Source: Thermoactinomycetaceae bacterium
GTDB lineage: Bacteria > Bacillota > Bacilli > Thermoactinomycetales > Thermoactinomycetaceae
Direction of reading: 5' to 3'
Assembly: GCA_025449975.1 (NCBI GenBank)
Contig: JANWIG010000038.1
Location: forward strand, 1-64,000
Length of the DNA stretch: 64,000 nt
Positions 45,146 to 56,911 of this stretch are shown one piece after another. The notes under the pieces are model-generated. The model was not told the DNA's origin and ran no database searches. It saw nothing but the letters and a program-made list of their open reading frames with translations. Each line of letters begins with the position of its first letter. Position 1 is the first letter of the stretch. A program made the position numbers and the translations under genes.

Positions 45146-46033
45146 ATGTCCCTTCTTAAAAATGGGGGTAGATTTTTGATCATTTTACTTACTTTTGCTT
45201 TCCTCTTTGGATGTAGCTCAGAAGAAGCCCCTCCATCTTCTGAAGCTCCGAAAGGCGGCGGAGCGTTGACTGATTCAGCGATCAACCCCTCGCAAACGGA
45301 AAGCCAACGTAGCAATCAAAGTAGTCAAAAAACAGGGGAATTGCCCTCTACCCAAGCCATCACCCAAAAGATGATCTACACCGCCAACATTGACCTTACC
45401 GTAAAAAATTACAACAATGCAAAAAATGACCTCGAAAAATTAGTAAGCAAATATAAAGGCTATATGGTCCATAGCACGGAGAGATCAGAGAAAAATATCG
45501 AAGGGCGCTTTACTTATCGCATTCCACAAGATAAATTTAATGCTTTTATCAAAGAGCTCCCCAAACTAAGCAAATCTCCACCATCGATCGAAATTAATGG
45601 GACCGATGTTACAGAAGAGATGGTTGACTTACAATCCCGTTTAAAAGCCAAACAAGCCCTGGAAAAAAGGCTACTAGAGTTGATGGAAAAGGCGACGAAA
45701 ACAGCTGATCTCCTCGATATCTCAACTCAGCTTAGTAATACGCAAGAGCAAATCGAACAAATCAAAGGAAGAATCAACTATTTAAACAATCAAGTAGACT
45801 ATTCGACCGTTCATATTAAAATGGAACAAAACGATTCACATCCTTATTCCTCTCAACCATTCGGTCAACGAATGAGTGAAGCTTTCTCAGATAGTATTGC
45901 CTCCTTAGGCACATTTGGTGTCGAAGCACTTGTCTTCCTATCTGGAGCGCTTCCCATCATCGTCATTGTCGTCATCTTCATCGTGCTCATCCTTTGGATC
46001 CGCCGCCGTCGGAAACAAAAAACATTTAAATAG
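45146..46033 (+). CDS. DUF4349 lipoprotein
   Basis: 295 aa. A lipoprotein signal with lipobox LFGC (Cys 23) is followed by a Ser/Pro-rich spacer. The DUF4349 domain runs from about residue 75 (KMIYTANIDLTVKNYNNAKNDLEKLV, GYMVHSTERSE, GRFTYRIPQDKFNAFI). A coiled coil (about 170-215) and a C-terminal TM helix (about 262-285) with a basic tail complete it. The protein is thus anchored at both ends on the outer face. Its function is not established; homologues often accompany stress genes. GGAGG lies seven bases before the ATG. Confidence 0.88.
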   Translation: MSLLKNGGRFLIILLTFAFLFGCSSEEAPPSSEAPKGGGALTDSAINPSQTESQRSNQSSQKTGELPSTQAITQKMIYTANIDLTVKNYNNAKNDLEKLVSKYKGYMVHSTERSEKNIEGRFTYRIPQDKFNAFIKELPKLSKSPPSIEINGTDVTEEMVDLQSRLKAKQALEKRLLELMEKATKTADLLDISTQLSNTQEQIEQIKGRINYLNNQVDYSTVHIKMEQNDSHPYSSQPFGQRMSEAFSDSIASLGTFGVEALVFLSGALPIIVIVVIFIVLILWIRRRRKQKTFK

Positions 46034-46043
46034 GTGAAGCTTA

Positions 46044-46082
46044 AACAACCCCATTCTGCTATTTATCGCGCATGGGGTTGTT
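46044..46082. terminator. Terminator between DUF4349 and glpK
   Basis: A perfect 11-bp stem AACAACCCCAT / ATGGGGTTGTT with a 17-nt loop between the two converging genes. Confidence 0.75.
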
Positions 46083-46111
46083 ACTCGTTCGGGGCGAATA
46101 AGGTTACTTGT

Positions 46112-48320
<2,209 letters not shown>

Positions 48321-48334
48321 TATAAAGAAAAATG

Positions 48335-48352
48335 GGTGAGGACTCCCTCACC
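48335..48352. terminator. Terminator between coat gene and ABC permease
   Basis: GGTGAGG / CCTCACC stem with a 4-nt loop, flanked by A-rich and T-rich sequence, serving the converging genes. Confidence 0.7.
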
Positions 48353-48365
48353 TATTTATTATATA

Positions 48366-49523
48366 CTAAGCCTCAAAACGAATTCGAGAAATCCCGATTC
48401 CCAAAAATACGACCGCAAATCCCAGCAAAATAAGAACATACTCCCAGATGTCGCCGAGCGTTCCCCCTCGAGCCATCAGCTCTGTAAATCCTTTCATCGC
48501 CCAAGTTTGCGGGACAAACTGCGCAACTTTTTGCATCAATTCCGGAACCACTTCAAGCGGCCAGAAAATTCCTCCCAACATGCAAGTAGAAACAATTACC
48601 AATGTCCCGATCGCGGACTGCTGTTCCACTGTTTTAACTATTCCTGCCAACAATAGACCCAAGCCAATCACAGCCAATAACACTGCTGAAACCAGCACAA
48701 TCATGCCGAGCAAATCTCCCCACTCGATTCCAAAAAGGACTGAAGACAAGACCATGAGGATCGAAAATTGTAACCAGCCCATGAGGAAAAAAGCAAAAAG
48801 ATAACCAAGCAGAATTTGCAATCGCGTCACTGGTGCAAGCATCAATCGCGACCATACACCGATCTGTCTAGCTTGTAAAATCGCTCCGGTCGCTGTTAAA
48901 ATCATAAACATTAAAAACATGATGGAAAAACCAACTGCTTGCTGGGAAAGTTGGCTTAATTGCTTTGTCTTTGGGTTGGCGCTCAACTGCTCTGATTGCA
49001 CCGAAACCACCGATTCATTTCTAGGTTCTATCAACTGTTTTAACAATTCCTCTTTTTTTCCGTCACTATATACGCTCCATAGATTAGCTGCTTTTACTTT
49101 CATCATCAGTTGACTGATGGTATTATCCAAGGTCTGCCTAATGGAGACAGCGATCGTGAGTTCCGGCCCATGACGAAAAATAACCGGTGATGAACCAGTC
49201 GTGATTTTTTCGGCAAATCCTTCTGGAATGAGGATTAAGCCCGCAGTCTTTTTTTCTTTTAAATCTTCTTCCCCGACGGATCGGCTCGCTTGTTTTATTT
49301 CAATAATCGGATCTTGGGACAATCGTTTGATAAAAGCTTTCGATAACATCGTCTGATCTTGATCAACAACAGTAATCTGCGTCTTTCTATTTTCCACGTC
49401 ACCAAAAAAGCTACCAAATATAAAGGTAAAAAGCAGTGGCATAACAAACATAATCACTAAGGAGCTTGGTGTACGAAGTAACTTCTTTATCTCCAGCCAT
49501 ATAAGTGCGACTACTTGTAGCAT
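48366..49523 (-). CDS. ABC-2 type transporter permease (second)
   Basis: About 385 aa. One N-terminal TM, a large extracytoplasmic loop (about 45-175), then five TM helices with the ABC-2 pattern GVWSRLMLAPVTRLQILLGYLFA and GGIFWPLEVVPELMQKVAQFVPQTWAMKGF. ATG 49523 follows GGGGGGAAAGGG. It is paralogous to the upstream permease, so the two likely form a heterodimer with the ATPase encoded first. Confidence 0.9.
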   Translation of the reverse strand: MLQVVALIWLEIKKLLRTPSSLVIMFVMPLLFTFIFGSFFGDVENRKTQITVVDQDQTMLSKAFIKRLSQDPIIEIKQASRSVGEEDLKEKKTAGLILIPEGFAEKITTGSSPVIFRHGPELTIAVSIRQTLDNTISQLMMKVKAANLWSVYSDGKKEELLKQLIEPRNESVVSVQSEQLSANPKTKQLSQLSQQAVGFSIMFLMFMILTATGAILQARQIGVWSRLMLAPVTRLQILLGYLFAFFLMGWLQFSILMVLSSVLFGIEWGDLLGMIVLVSAVLLAVIGLGLLLAGIVKTVEQQSAIGTLVIVSTCMLGGIFWPLEVVPELMQKVAQFVPQTWAMKGFTELMARGGTLGDIWEYVLILLGFAVVFLGIGISRIRFEA

Positions 49524-49534
49524 CCCTTTCCCCC

Positions 49535-50743
49535 CTACCGCGCCTGCAAACGCCAAATTCCAATCGATAAAGTGCTCAGTCCAATTGCCAACAACACCCC
49601 AAAGGTTAGGAAGAGGTCAGACCAGCTTACCCCGGACATCACATCCAAAAATCCATCCAATGCCCAATAATTCGGCGTAAACAAGGCAATGTTTCTCATC
49701 ACTTCTGGAAAAACAAAGAGCGGAACCATCGAGCCTCCCAACATCGAAAAGATCTGCACACCGAATCCCGCCAGCTGATCAGCACTCTCTTCTGTCTTGA
49801 CGATCGAAGCCAGCATCATGGCGATTCCAGCCACCGCAAAAGCATAGACAAAAGCAATGGTCACACTTTGCAAGATATTTTCACCCCAACTCACTTGAAA
49901 GATCAAAAAGGTTGCCAACATAAAAAAGGAAATTTGGAAGACCGAAAATAGGAGGGTCCCTAAAAATTTCCCCACCAAAATCGAACTTTTCTGCGTGGGC
50001 GTAGTCAACAATCGCGAAAGGGTTCCCATCCGTTTTTCTCCTAAAATCGATTTGGCTCCATTGACTGAATTAAAGAGGAGAAACATCACTGCCATCGCTG
50101 CGGCATAATATTGAAAGCTAGAGACGCTCTTTTTTCCAACAGATTGTTCTCGCACAAAATCATTTCTCGAATCTCCCGAATCATCTCCCAGTTGTTCTAG
50201 TTGTTGGACAAACGATTGCAACGAAGCTTGACCTCCTGGCTTAGCCAGTAAATCATTCGCCACCACTTGTGTAGCATCGGCAATCGCTGTGACTCGATCT
50301 GTATAAGCTGCTACCAATGATTCGACAATCTGACCGGATGTACTTTTTTCTGGATGGCGAAGAACAGTGATTTGCACCGACTGACCATTGGTCAATTTTT
50401 TACTATAACCTGCAGGGATGATAATACCAGCATCTCTTTCTCCATCTTGAATGCTTTTGCGCAACTCTTTCTCAGAGGAATATTCCTTCAAGTGGATGTA
50501 TTTTTTTAAGTCTTTATGTTGCAAAACACGCTCAGCTAAAATCGTACTCAACTCACTTTTCTCAGCATCATATAAACCGATCTCCATTTCCGGCATGGAG
50601 TCGGCTCCTGATGACATCACACCGCTTAAGGCCATTCCCAAAATTGCCGTTAAAACAATCGGCATCAAGAAAGTAAGGAGCAATCCTTTTCCATCTCGCA
50701 ACCAGATTTTTAATTCGTTCCAAGCGATTGCTAAAGCCCTCAT
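49535..50743 (-). CDS. ABC-2 type transporter permease (first)
   Basis: About 402 aa with the same layout: TM, long external loop (residues about 45-215), five more TM helices, GEKRMGTLSRLLTTPTQKSSILVGKFLG and GGSMVPLFVFPEVMRNIALFTPNYWALDGF. ATG 50743 has GGAGG seven bases upstream. It lies 11 nt before the second permease and overlaps the ATPase gene region, so this is one operon. The substrate is unknown; the class includes drug and lipid exporters. Confidence 0.9.
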   Translation of the reverse strand: MRALAIAWNELKIWLRDGKGLLLTFLMPIVLTAILGMALSGVMSSGADSMPEMEIGLYDAEKSELSTILAERVLQHKDLKKYIHLKEYSSEKELRKSIQDGERDAGIIIPAGYSKKLTNGQSVQITVLRHPEKSTSGQIVESLVAAYTDRVTAIADATQVVANDLLAKPGGQASLQSFVQQLEQLGDDSGDSRNDFVREQSVGKKSVSSFQYYAAAMAVMFLLFNSVNGAKSILGEKRMGTLSRLLTTPTQKSSILVGKFLGTLLFSVFQISFFMLATFLIFQVSWGENILQSVTIAFVYAFAVAGIAMMLASIVKTEESADQLAGFGVQIFSMLGGSMVPLFVFPEVMRNIALFTPNYWALDGFLDVMSGVSWSDLFLTFGVLLAIGLSTLSIGIWRLQAR

Positions 50744-50756
50744 AGCCCATCCTCCC

Positions 50757-51686
50757 CTAATCACGCAAACTTCGCCCAGTTAAATGAAGAAATACCGCCT
50801 CTAAGTTAAGTTCTTGAATATCCAGTGTCTGGATTTCGATCTTTTCATCCATCGCTGTCGCAATGACCTGATGAATCAATTCTTGCTTATTGGAGGTGGA
50901 TAAAATAACAGTATCCTCCTGTACCACTATGTTTTGTACATTTGCCATTTCCTTTAGCTTCGCTAGCCAATTCTCGTGAATCCCTGCTGTTACAACACGA
51001 ATCGATGTTCCACCTACTAAATACTGATACAACTCTTCTTTGCGACCGAGGGCAATCATCTTTCCATGGTCCATAATTGCAATTCGCTCACATAAAAATT
51101 CAACTTCTTCCATATAATGGCTGGTGTAAATCACGGTCATTCCTTGTTTATTTAATTCTTTTACCGTTTCTAAAATATGATTCCGCGACTGTGGATCAAT
51201 CCCGACTGTCGGCTCATCCATGATTAAATACGCTGGCTGATGAAGAAGAGCTGCGCCGATATTGATTCGCCGCTTCATTCCGCCTGAGTATTGATCGATT
51301 CTCTCTTTTGCTCGATCCGTCAAGCCGACGATTTCTAGCACTTCATCGACACGTTTTTTTAACATCGCTCCCCGCAAACCATACATTCTCCCCCAAAAAT
51401 ACAAATTCTCTTTGGCTGACAATGTTGGATATAGGGCAATCTCCTGCGGAACAACCCCCATTTTCTTTTTCACCGCCATTAGGTTCTTCTTTACAGAAAG
51501 ACCATCGATCTCTACATCGCCGTGATCACTTGACAACAAACCCGATATCATTGAGATCGTCGTCGATTTACCAGCGCCGTTTGGTCCCAATAAGCCAAAA
51601 CATTCTCCTTTATTTACTGTAAAAGAAATATCAGAAACCGCTTCACGATCACCAAATCGCTTTCTTAGTTCTTTTACTTGCAGCAC
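50757..51686 (-). CDS. ABC transporter ATP-binding protein (DrrA-like)
   Basis: 309 aa. Walker A GPNGAGKSTTISM, Q-loop VPQEIALYPTLS, signature YSGGMKRRINIGAALLHQP, Walker B YLIMDEPTVGID, and an about 80-residue C-terminal extension typical of the daunorubicin/antibiotic exporter group. GTG start. It powers the two ABC-2 permeases that follow. From 51687 to 52005 I see no gene. Confidence 0.95.
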   Translation of the reverse strand: MLQVKELRKRFGDREAVSDISFTVNKGECFGLLGPNGAGKSTTISMISGLLSSDHGDVEIDGLSVKKNLMAVKKKMGVVPQEIALYPTLSAKENLYFWGRMYGLRGAMLKKRVDEVLEIVGLTDRAKERIDQYSGGMKRRINIGAALLHQPAYLIMDEPTVGIDPQSRNHILETVKELNKQGMTVIYTSHYMEEVEFLCERIAIMDHGKMIALGRKEELYQYLVGGTSIRVVTAGIHENWLAKLKEMANVQNIVVQEDTVILSTSNKQELIHQVIATAMDEKIEIQTLDIQELNLEAVFLHLTGRSLRD

Positions 51687-52009
51687 TGCGGACTCTCTCC
51701 TTTTGTTAACACTTTCACTAAGATCCGTTTAACTGATCAGCAAATCAACTCGAAAAAAAGAAAGTTCTTTAAAGAATATATCCATGTCCAAAACCATAGA
51801 TCAAGAACTTATTTCACCTCTCATTGCAAAAATAGCTACCTGTAGCTGAATTTCCCGGGCAATATGATCCAATTAAGGAAGGAATCATCCGCATCTGGCC
51901 CACACCATAAATGAAAAATGCCGATTTCAGCAGTAAGCAAAGAAAAAAAGCAATGAAATCAATGCCAGTCCCCAAATAAAACATCTTTCGCTTTGGAATA
52001 AAAAAAGAA

Positions 52010-52040
52010 AGAAGCCGACTTCATAAAGAAGTCGGCTTCT
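52010..52040 (-). terminator. Terminator of the zinc-ribbon membrane protein gene
   Basis: A perfect 13-bp stem AGAAGCCGACTTC / GAAGTCGGCTTCT with a 5-nt loop, then a U-rich tract on the minus strand. Confidence 0.85.
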
Positions 52041-52798
52041 TACCATCGAGATGATCGAGAGGATTCAGTGAAATCAAAGTCCTCAACCATTCCCAACATA
52101 AAACTTTCCCCAAAAATATAAATTAAAATGAATACTACGATATAACTAATTAACACGGCATAATAAACATCCAAATCACTCTTCTTATCCTTCTTGTAAG
52201 AATAGATTGTCAGAGGAATGCAAATAAGTATAGAAACCAGCGAAAATATTAAAAGAAAAAGAGTAAAGGTAATCACATTCACCATCGCTAGTAAAACAGA
52301 AACGATATTAAGGACGAGTGGAATCAACAATAGCGAACCAAAGCGCGCAATGACACTTTGAAAGGTTCCTTGCTCATTCATTCTTTGGCTAAATAAATAG
52401 ATCACTGCTAGCAAACAAGCAAAAAAGACGAGAAAATAAAAAAATGGATAGAAAACAAATTCAACAAATGGTAGATACTTTCCAAAAGGAGCATTTGCTC
52501 TCAGAATGGTATAAAAGCCTAATGGAAAAATAAATGAAAACAATATGATCGTAATAAGACCATTGATAAAGTGTTTTTCATCCGCCTTTTCAGCCATCGC
52601 AACGGGACCTCTCAATGTTTCAAGGAAAAAGTTTAAATAGCTTGCGCCAATATTTTTTCCATGCTTGAGATATTGATTTTTACTAGTATGTTGCGATCCC
52701 CCATTTGGAGAAACACCCTGCAATTGCGTTTGTGTCCCGCAATAGGTACAAAAGTTAGAGTCTTCTGCAATCGTTCGACCACAATGTTTACAGACCAT
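52040..52798 (-). CDS. Zinc-ribbon membrane protein
   Basis: 252 aa. An N-terminal zinc ribbon has CKHCGRT (residues 3-9) and FCTYCGTQ with four cysteines. After a short linker come about five or six TM helices (residues 75-240), giving a Yip1-like profile. The tail is acidic/Ser-rich. Function unknown; zinc-ribbon membrane proteins of this shape are common in Bacillales. ATG preceded by CGGAGAA. Confidence 0.75.
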   Translation of the reverse strand: MVCKHCGRTIAEDSNFCTYCGTQTQLQGVSPNGGSQHTSKNQYLKHGKNIGASYLNFFLETLRGPVAMAEKADEKHFINGLITIILFSFIFPLGFYTILRANAPFGKYLPFVEFVFYPFFYFLVFFACLLAVIYLFSQRMNEQGTFQSVIARFGSLLLIPLVLNIVSVLLAMVNVITFTLFLLIFSLVSILICIPLTIYSYKKDKKSDLDVYYAVLISYIVVFILIYIFGESFMLGMVEDFDFTESSRSSRW

Positions 52799-53099
52799 CC
52801 AAATTCTCCGTTACGAAAAACTTATAAAACCCCTGATCAATCATCTCCTACTTTTGCCACTACCCGATCCTAGACGCATCACTCACGGAACAGATCAGAT
52901 CGGATTGATATCTCTACTTAAGTTAGCCCTTCTCTCATTGAGTTTTATAATGTTGCACGTTTTTCGGTAACGACCTTCCCTCCTTATCATCTGATACTTG
53001 CGAGAAACTTTTCAATTGCAACCTTTTGAAATGTTTCCCTAGCCCTCATCCAAAAGATTCGGAATAAAAAGTAAAAACTGTCAAATATTTGATTATAGA

Positions 53100-53356
53100 A
53101 AATGCCGTCCTGAAAGCCTACGATTTGAATCGTGGGATGAAAGACGGCGTTGCTTGGTAATCCCTTTATGGGATTGCTTAGAGCAACCATTTTGTACAAG
53201 CTTGTTCCTAGGTACGTCATGGTATAGGGTTCGAGCAGCGAACAAACCTCTTCCACTGGTTAAAACCATGAGAGTGGGTAAGGTAGAAGGAGCTAGAACG
53301 CTGGTAACAGGCGTTCCGCCCATGTGGATACATCTTAAATGATAACACAATGTTAT
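53100..53356 (-). mobile_element. Small IS200/IS605-like element without transposase
   Basis: Read on the minus strand, the left end has a hairpin ATAACA-TTG-TGTTAT (53342-53356). The right end has CATCCCACGATT-CA-AATCGTAGGCTTTC (about 53112-53140) enclosed in GCCGTC/GACGGC, close to the CATCCCACG..CGTGGGCTTTC structure common at IS605/IS1341 right ends. About 200 nt lie between, with no intact tnpA or tnpB; short frames there look like shadows. It may be a non-autonomous (PATE-like) copy or an orphan guide-RNA-like remnant. The rest of 52799-53580 holds nothing else I can identify. Confidence 0.55.
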
Positions 53357-53583
53357 ATTTTTATGAAGATACTACTATATTAGTATACAAAATATATTAT
53401 AAAAAATTAATATATTCTCTCTCCCTCTGTAAAATACGTTATATCTAGACCATCCTTCCTAAAATAGAAAAGTTTGCAAATCCCTTCAAGAAAAGATTAT
53501 AAGAATCCTAAGCGCTAATCAGGATCTAAATACCTATCCTTTCGCTTTCCTTTTTTTCTTGCCCGCAATGGACTGGAATCTCT

Positions 53584-53829
53584 TCACAATATTGCTTTTT
53601 CATTAAGCGTCCGAACTGCTTCAGCAAACCGCTGCCGCCCATCGCCTACAAACAGAATAAATCGCCAAGGCTCTATGACCGAATGAAACGGTGCCCAGAC
53701 TGCTTCCCTTAAAAGTTGAATGACGCTCTCTTTGGGTAGTGGTTAACCATTGAATTGACGGATCGTCCGACGATGGCGAATCGAATGAGTGACGCTTTCC
53801 ATTACTGGTTGCATAATCATCATCTCCAT
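53584..53829 (-). pseudogene. Nitroreductase-family pseudogene
   Basis: Minus-strand translation gives MESVTHSIRHRRTIRQFNG, an in-frame TAA, then PLPKESVIQLLREAVWAPF and EPWRFILFVGDG, ending soon after NEKAIL. This is the N-terminal part of a nitroreductase (FMN-binding RRTIRQF, P-P-E-LL-AWAP, PWRF). It has both a premature stop and a missing C-terminal half (normal length about 190 residues), so it is dead. It lies next to the IS605-like element. Confidence 0.75.
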
Positions 53830-53868
53830 CCTTTCGGAAAGGAATTATGCTCAAGAAAAATTTTCAAT

Positions 53869-53893
53869 AAAAAAAGAGCCATTGCGGCTCTTT
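53869..53893 (-). terminator. Terminator of the iron-sulfur repair gene
   Basis: AAAGAGCC / GGCTCTTT stem with a 5-nt loop and a U run on the minus strand. Confidence 0.75.
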
Positions 53894-54620
53894 AATTTCT
53901 ACTAAATTTTGAAGCTCGCCTCGCTCTTTCCAGTCGTGGAAACAGAATATTGTTTTCCAGATGAACATGTTGAAACATGTCCGCCTCCAGCTGCTGTAGT
54001 TTTTGGAAAGTAACGCGATAAGTAGTGCATGCCCCTGCTGGCAAGCGGTATTGGTTGGTGATTTCATTCATCTCTTTTAACAAATCCCCAGCATGATCAT
54101 GTTCGGCTTCTAACTGCTTGATCGCTTTTGATGCTCGGTCTAAGCTCTCTGCTGACCCTGTTTCAGCATAATCTTTGATCAGCGGGAAAACCACTTGTTC
54201 TTCTTCAACCAGATGCTGTTCTAGTTCCATCTTCAATTCATGGAATCGTTTGTGCAGCTGTCCCAGCTCAGGATGATTTGCTCCATGAACACGGAAGATT
54301 TTGGTCACAAATTCACTTAATATCGGCAGTTCTTTATATAAATACCCATGATGGTGATCCATGATATGTTCGATCAATTCGGCATAAGGCGCCTCACGCC
54401 AATCTTTTGGCTGATCTGCTCGCTGAATGGCTTCCCGATACGATTCGTTTAGTTCATCCAAAAATTGTTCTGCGTTCATTTTCTTCTCGGCTAATACCGT
54501 TGATAAGATGCGATTGCCACCACAACAAAAGTCAACGCTATTCGCTTTGAACAAATTACTGGCACCCGGAAATTCTGCGACAATCTCACCGATTTTTTCG
54601 GATCCCGTAAATCGTTTCAT
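53892..54620 (-). CDS. scdA: Iron-sulfur cluster repair di-iron protein (ScdA/YtfE/RIC)
   Basis: 242 aa. The N-terminal ScdA_N domain has the VDFCCGGNR motif (residues 30-38). A hemerythrin-like four-helix bundle follows, with metal-binding His/Glu in HIMDHHHGYL, HKRFHELKMELEQHLVEEEQVVFP, EAEHDHAG and HVHLENNILFPR. The family repairs clusters damaged by nitric oxide or peroxide. AAAGGAGGG precedes the ATG. Monocistronic. Confidence 0.95.
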   Translation of the reverse strand: MKRFTGSEKIGEIVAEFPGASNLFKANSVDFCCGGNRILSTVLAEKKMNAEQFLDELNESYREAIQRADQPKDWREAPYAELIEHIMDHHHGYLYKELPILSEFVTKIFRVHGANHPELGQLHKRFHELKMELEQHLVEEEQVVFPLIKDYAETGSAESLDRASKAIKQLEAEHDHAGDLLKEMNEITNQYRLPAGACTTYRVTFQKLQQLEADMFQHVHLENNILFPRLERARRASKFSRN

Positions 54621-54733
54621 AAAAACCCTCCTTTCTTTTGATTATAAGACACCTCCAATTAGTCCGATGTGATTTGCATCACCATTCCGAGCCATCATTT
54701 GGGGATCGACTTTTGAATCGATTGAATCAAAAA

Positions 54734-54768
54734 AGCCCCTCCTAAAAAGGAAGAGGCTCTTTTTCATA
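54734..54768 (-). terminator. Terminator of the second ung gene
   Basis: AAAAGCCCCTCC / GGAAGAGGCTCTTTTT can form an imperfect stem just after the gene, with a U run. Confidence 0.6.
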
Positions 54769-54775
54769 AGTGATC

Positions 54776-55450
54776 TTACAGATCTGGAATCTCCCAATCG
54801 ATCTCTGTTTCACCCATTTGCCGCAAAAATTGATTGGTTCTCGAAAACGGACGGCTACCGAAAAAGCCGCGATCAGCGGAGTAAGGGCTCGGATGAGCAG
54901 ACTCGATAATCAGATGGTGTGGACGAGTAATCAACGCTTTCTTCTGCTGGGCATTTCTACCCCACAAGATAAAAACACAGGGCTTTTCTCTTTCATTGAG
55001 CACCTGAATTACCCGATCCGTAAAATATTCCCATCCTTTACCACGATGAGAATTGGCTACACCCCGTCGAACAGTTAAGACCGTATTTAATAAAAGAACA
55101 CCTTGCTCAGCCCATTTCACCAAATAGCCGTGATTGGGAACTTTACAACCTAAATCATGATGCAACTCTATGAAAATGTTTTGCAAAGATGGTGGAATGG
55201 AGACGCCTGGCTTAACGGAAAAGCTTAAACCATGTGCCTGTCCTGGGCCATGATACGGATCTTGTCCTAAAATCACCACTTTGGTCTTTCGATAAGGCGT
55301 ATAATGAAGGGCGGAATAGATTTCATACATATCTGGATAAATCGTCCGTGTTTTATATTCCTGAATTAAAAATTGCCGCAATTGCAAATAATAAGGTTTG
55401 GTAAATTCTCCTCCTACCATCTCATGCCAATCATTTTTTAAGATCGCCAT
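54776..55450 (-). CDS. ung: Uracil-DNA glycosylase, copy 2
   Basis: 224 aa family-1 UDG with intact [17 protein letters not shown] and [11 protein letters not shown] motifs. It is a paralogue of the enzyme at 28259-28960; both end in IDWEI plus a DL tail. AGAAAGGAT precedes the ATG. Having two intact family-1 UDGs is unusual; one could be of mobile or phage origin, or they may serve different growth states. Confidence 0.95.
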   Translation of the reverse strand: MAILKNDWHEMVGGEFTKPYYLQLRQFLIQEYKTRTIYPDMYEIYSALHYTPYRKTKVVILGQDPYHGPGQAHGLSFSVKPGVSIPPSLQNIFIELHHDLGCKVPNHGYLVKWAEQGVLLLNTVLTVRRGVANSHRGKGWEYFTDRVIQVLNEREKPCVFILWGRNAQQKKALITRPHHLIIESAHPSPYSADRGFFGSRPFSRTNQFLRQMGETEIDWEIPDL

Positions 55451-55479
55451 ATGATGTATCCTTTCTCTTATAATTATTG

Positions 55480-55602
55480 ATATTTTTGCATAGTTTCGCT
55501 AACTATGTAAAGAAGAATAGACGATCATTCACCGCTTGCTTGATTTACATCGTCTCTTCCATTTAAAAGAGGGTGACTCACTTAGAAGCCACCCTTTTTT
55601 CC
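55480..55602 (+). ncRNA. Candidate small RNA with intrinsic terminator
   Basis: Three consecutive hairpins on the plus strand: CATAGTT/AACTATG (55489-55507), GAAG..AGACGAT/ATCGTCT.CTTC (55512-55559), and AGGGTG/CACCCT (55570-55595), the last followed by TTTTTT. No open gene precedes this terminator, since ung lies on the other strand, so it either ends a small RNA or is an attenuator in a long sbp leader. A TATAAT at 55469-55474 lacks a good -35. Confidence 0.4.
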
Positions 55603-55742
55603 ACACAATATCGTTCTTCATGTTGCGCCTTCAAATTCATTGTAAACAGATAGGAATAATATATAAAAATCTCTTGATTTTCGATCGATAATAGAGGATA
55701 CTAATAAAAAAATAAACACATCTTATCCGATTTGTATTGTAG

Positions 55743-55787
55743 GATTTATATTTCCTAGACAAGGGATCTTACATACCATGTCTAGTT
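55743..55787 (+). promoter_or_regulatory. Palindromic elements upstream of the sulfate operon
   Basis: TAGGA-TTTATATT-TCCTA (about 55740-55757) is a perfect dyad, and CTAGACA (about 55757) pairs with TGTCTAG (about 55781). One may be an operator of a cysteine/sulfur regulator such as CymR. I saw no S-box (SAM riboswitch) or T-box sequence in the leader. Confidence 0.4.
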
Positions 55788-55833
55788 TAGATAGATTGTT
55801 TTCTCTCAAACTGAGATCATAGGAGGTTATCAC

Positions 55834-56859
55834 ATGAAAAGAAAGCCGATTTTCTTCCTTGCTATTCTTCTTATTCTACTACTCACGGCTTGCTCTTCTA
55901 CTCACGATTCATCTAATAGTCCATCTGGAAATGTCACACTTCTAAACGTATCGTATGATCCCACTCGCGAATTGTACCAAGAATATAATGAAGCTTTTAA
56001 AAAGCATTGGAAGGAACAAACAGGTCAAGCGATCACGATTCAGCAATCCCATGGTGGTTCAGGAAAACAAGCTCGTTCGGTCATTGATGGTCTAAAAGCA
56101 GATGTAGTCACGCTTGCCCTCGCTTACGATATTGACGCCATTTCAGAAAAAGGCTTGATCCAAAAAGGTTGGCAAGACAAGCGAAAACATAATAGCTCTC
56201 CTTATACTTCAACCATTGTCTTTCTTGTTCGCAAAGGAAATCCGAAAGGGATCAAGGATTGGACTGATTTAGTAAAGCCTGGCGTATCTGTCATCACCCC
56301 AAATCCCAAAACTTCCGGTGGGGCTCGCTGGAATCATCTTGCTGCATGGGGCTATGCCTTAAAACAAAACAACAACGACGAAGCGAAGGCAAAAGAATTC
56401 GTAACCAATCTCTATAAAAACGTTCCCGTCCTTGATTCAGGAGCTCGTGGTGCAACAACCACATTCGTCGAGCGTGGCATTGGTGATGTTTTGCTCGCTT
56501 GGGAAAATGAAGCCTATCTATCTCTGGAAAAACTGGGCAAAGATCAATTTGAAATCGTCGTTCCTTCGATCAGTATCTTGGCCGAGCCACCCGTCGCAGT
56601 TGTAGACAAAGTCGTCGATCAAAAAGGAACTCGCAAAGTAGCTGAGGCTTATCTCGATTATCTTTATAGCGAGGAAGGCCAAGAAATCGCAGCAAAATAT
56701 TATTACCGTCCTACTTTAGACAAAATAAAAGCAAAATACGAAAATAAATTCCCAAAAGTCAATTTATTTACGATTGATGAAGTATTTGGCGGATGGGAAA
56801 AAGCCCAAAAAACACACTTTTCCGATGGTGGCATTTTTGATCAAATCTACAAAAAATAA
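55834..56859 (+). CDS. sbp: Sulfate ABC transporter substrate-binding lipoprotein
   Basis: 341 aa. The lipoprotein signal ends at [11 protein letters not shown] family motifs: [62 protein letters not shown]. It binds sulfate (or thiosulfate) outside the cell and passes it to CysT/CysW. AGGAGG precedes the ATG. A strong hairpin follows in the gap before cysT. Confidence 0.95.
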   Translation: MKRKPIFFLAILLILLLTACSSTHDSSNSPSGNVTLLNVSYDPTRELYQEYNEAFKKHWKEQTGQAITIQQSHGGSGKQARSVIDGLKADVVTLALAYDIDAISEKGLIQKGWQDKRKHNSSPYTSTIVFLVRKGNPKGIKDWTDLVKPGVSVITPNPKTSGGARWNHLAAWGYALKQNNNDEAKAKEFVTNLYKNVPVLDSGARGATTTFVERGIGDVLLAWENEAYLSLEKLGKDQFEIVVPSISILAEPPVAVVDKVVDQKGTRKVAEAYLDYLYSEEGQEIAAKYYYRPTLDKIKAKYENKFPKVNLFTIDEVFGGWEKAQKTHFSDGGIFDQIYKK

Positions 56860-56911
56860 GCGATTGCTTGCATGTATAGGATAGAGCCCTGCGAACAGTT
56901 AACGAAAACCA

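Noticed and set aside
53093..53350. 62- and 85-codon frames in the region 53093-53350
   Set aside because: They fall within the hairpin-bounded IS605-like element, have no ribosome sites and look like non-coding element sequence.
55600..55833. SAM riboswitch (S-box) before the sulfate operon
   Set aside because: None of the conserved S-box blocks is visible in the leader.
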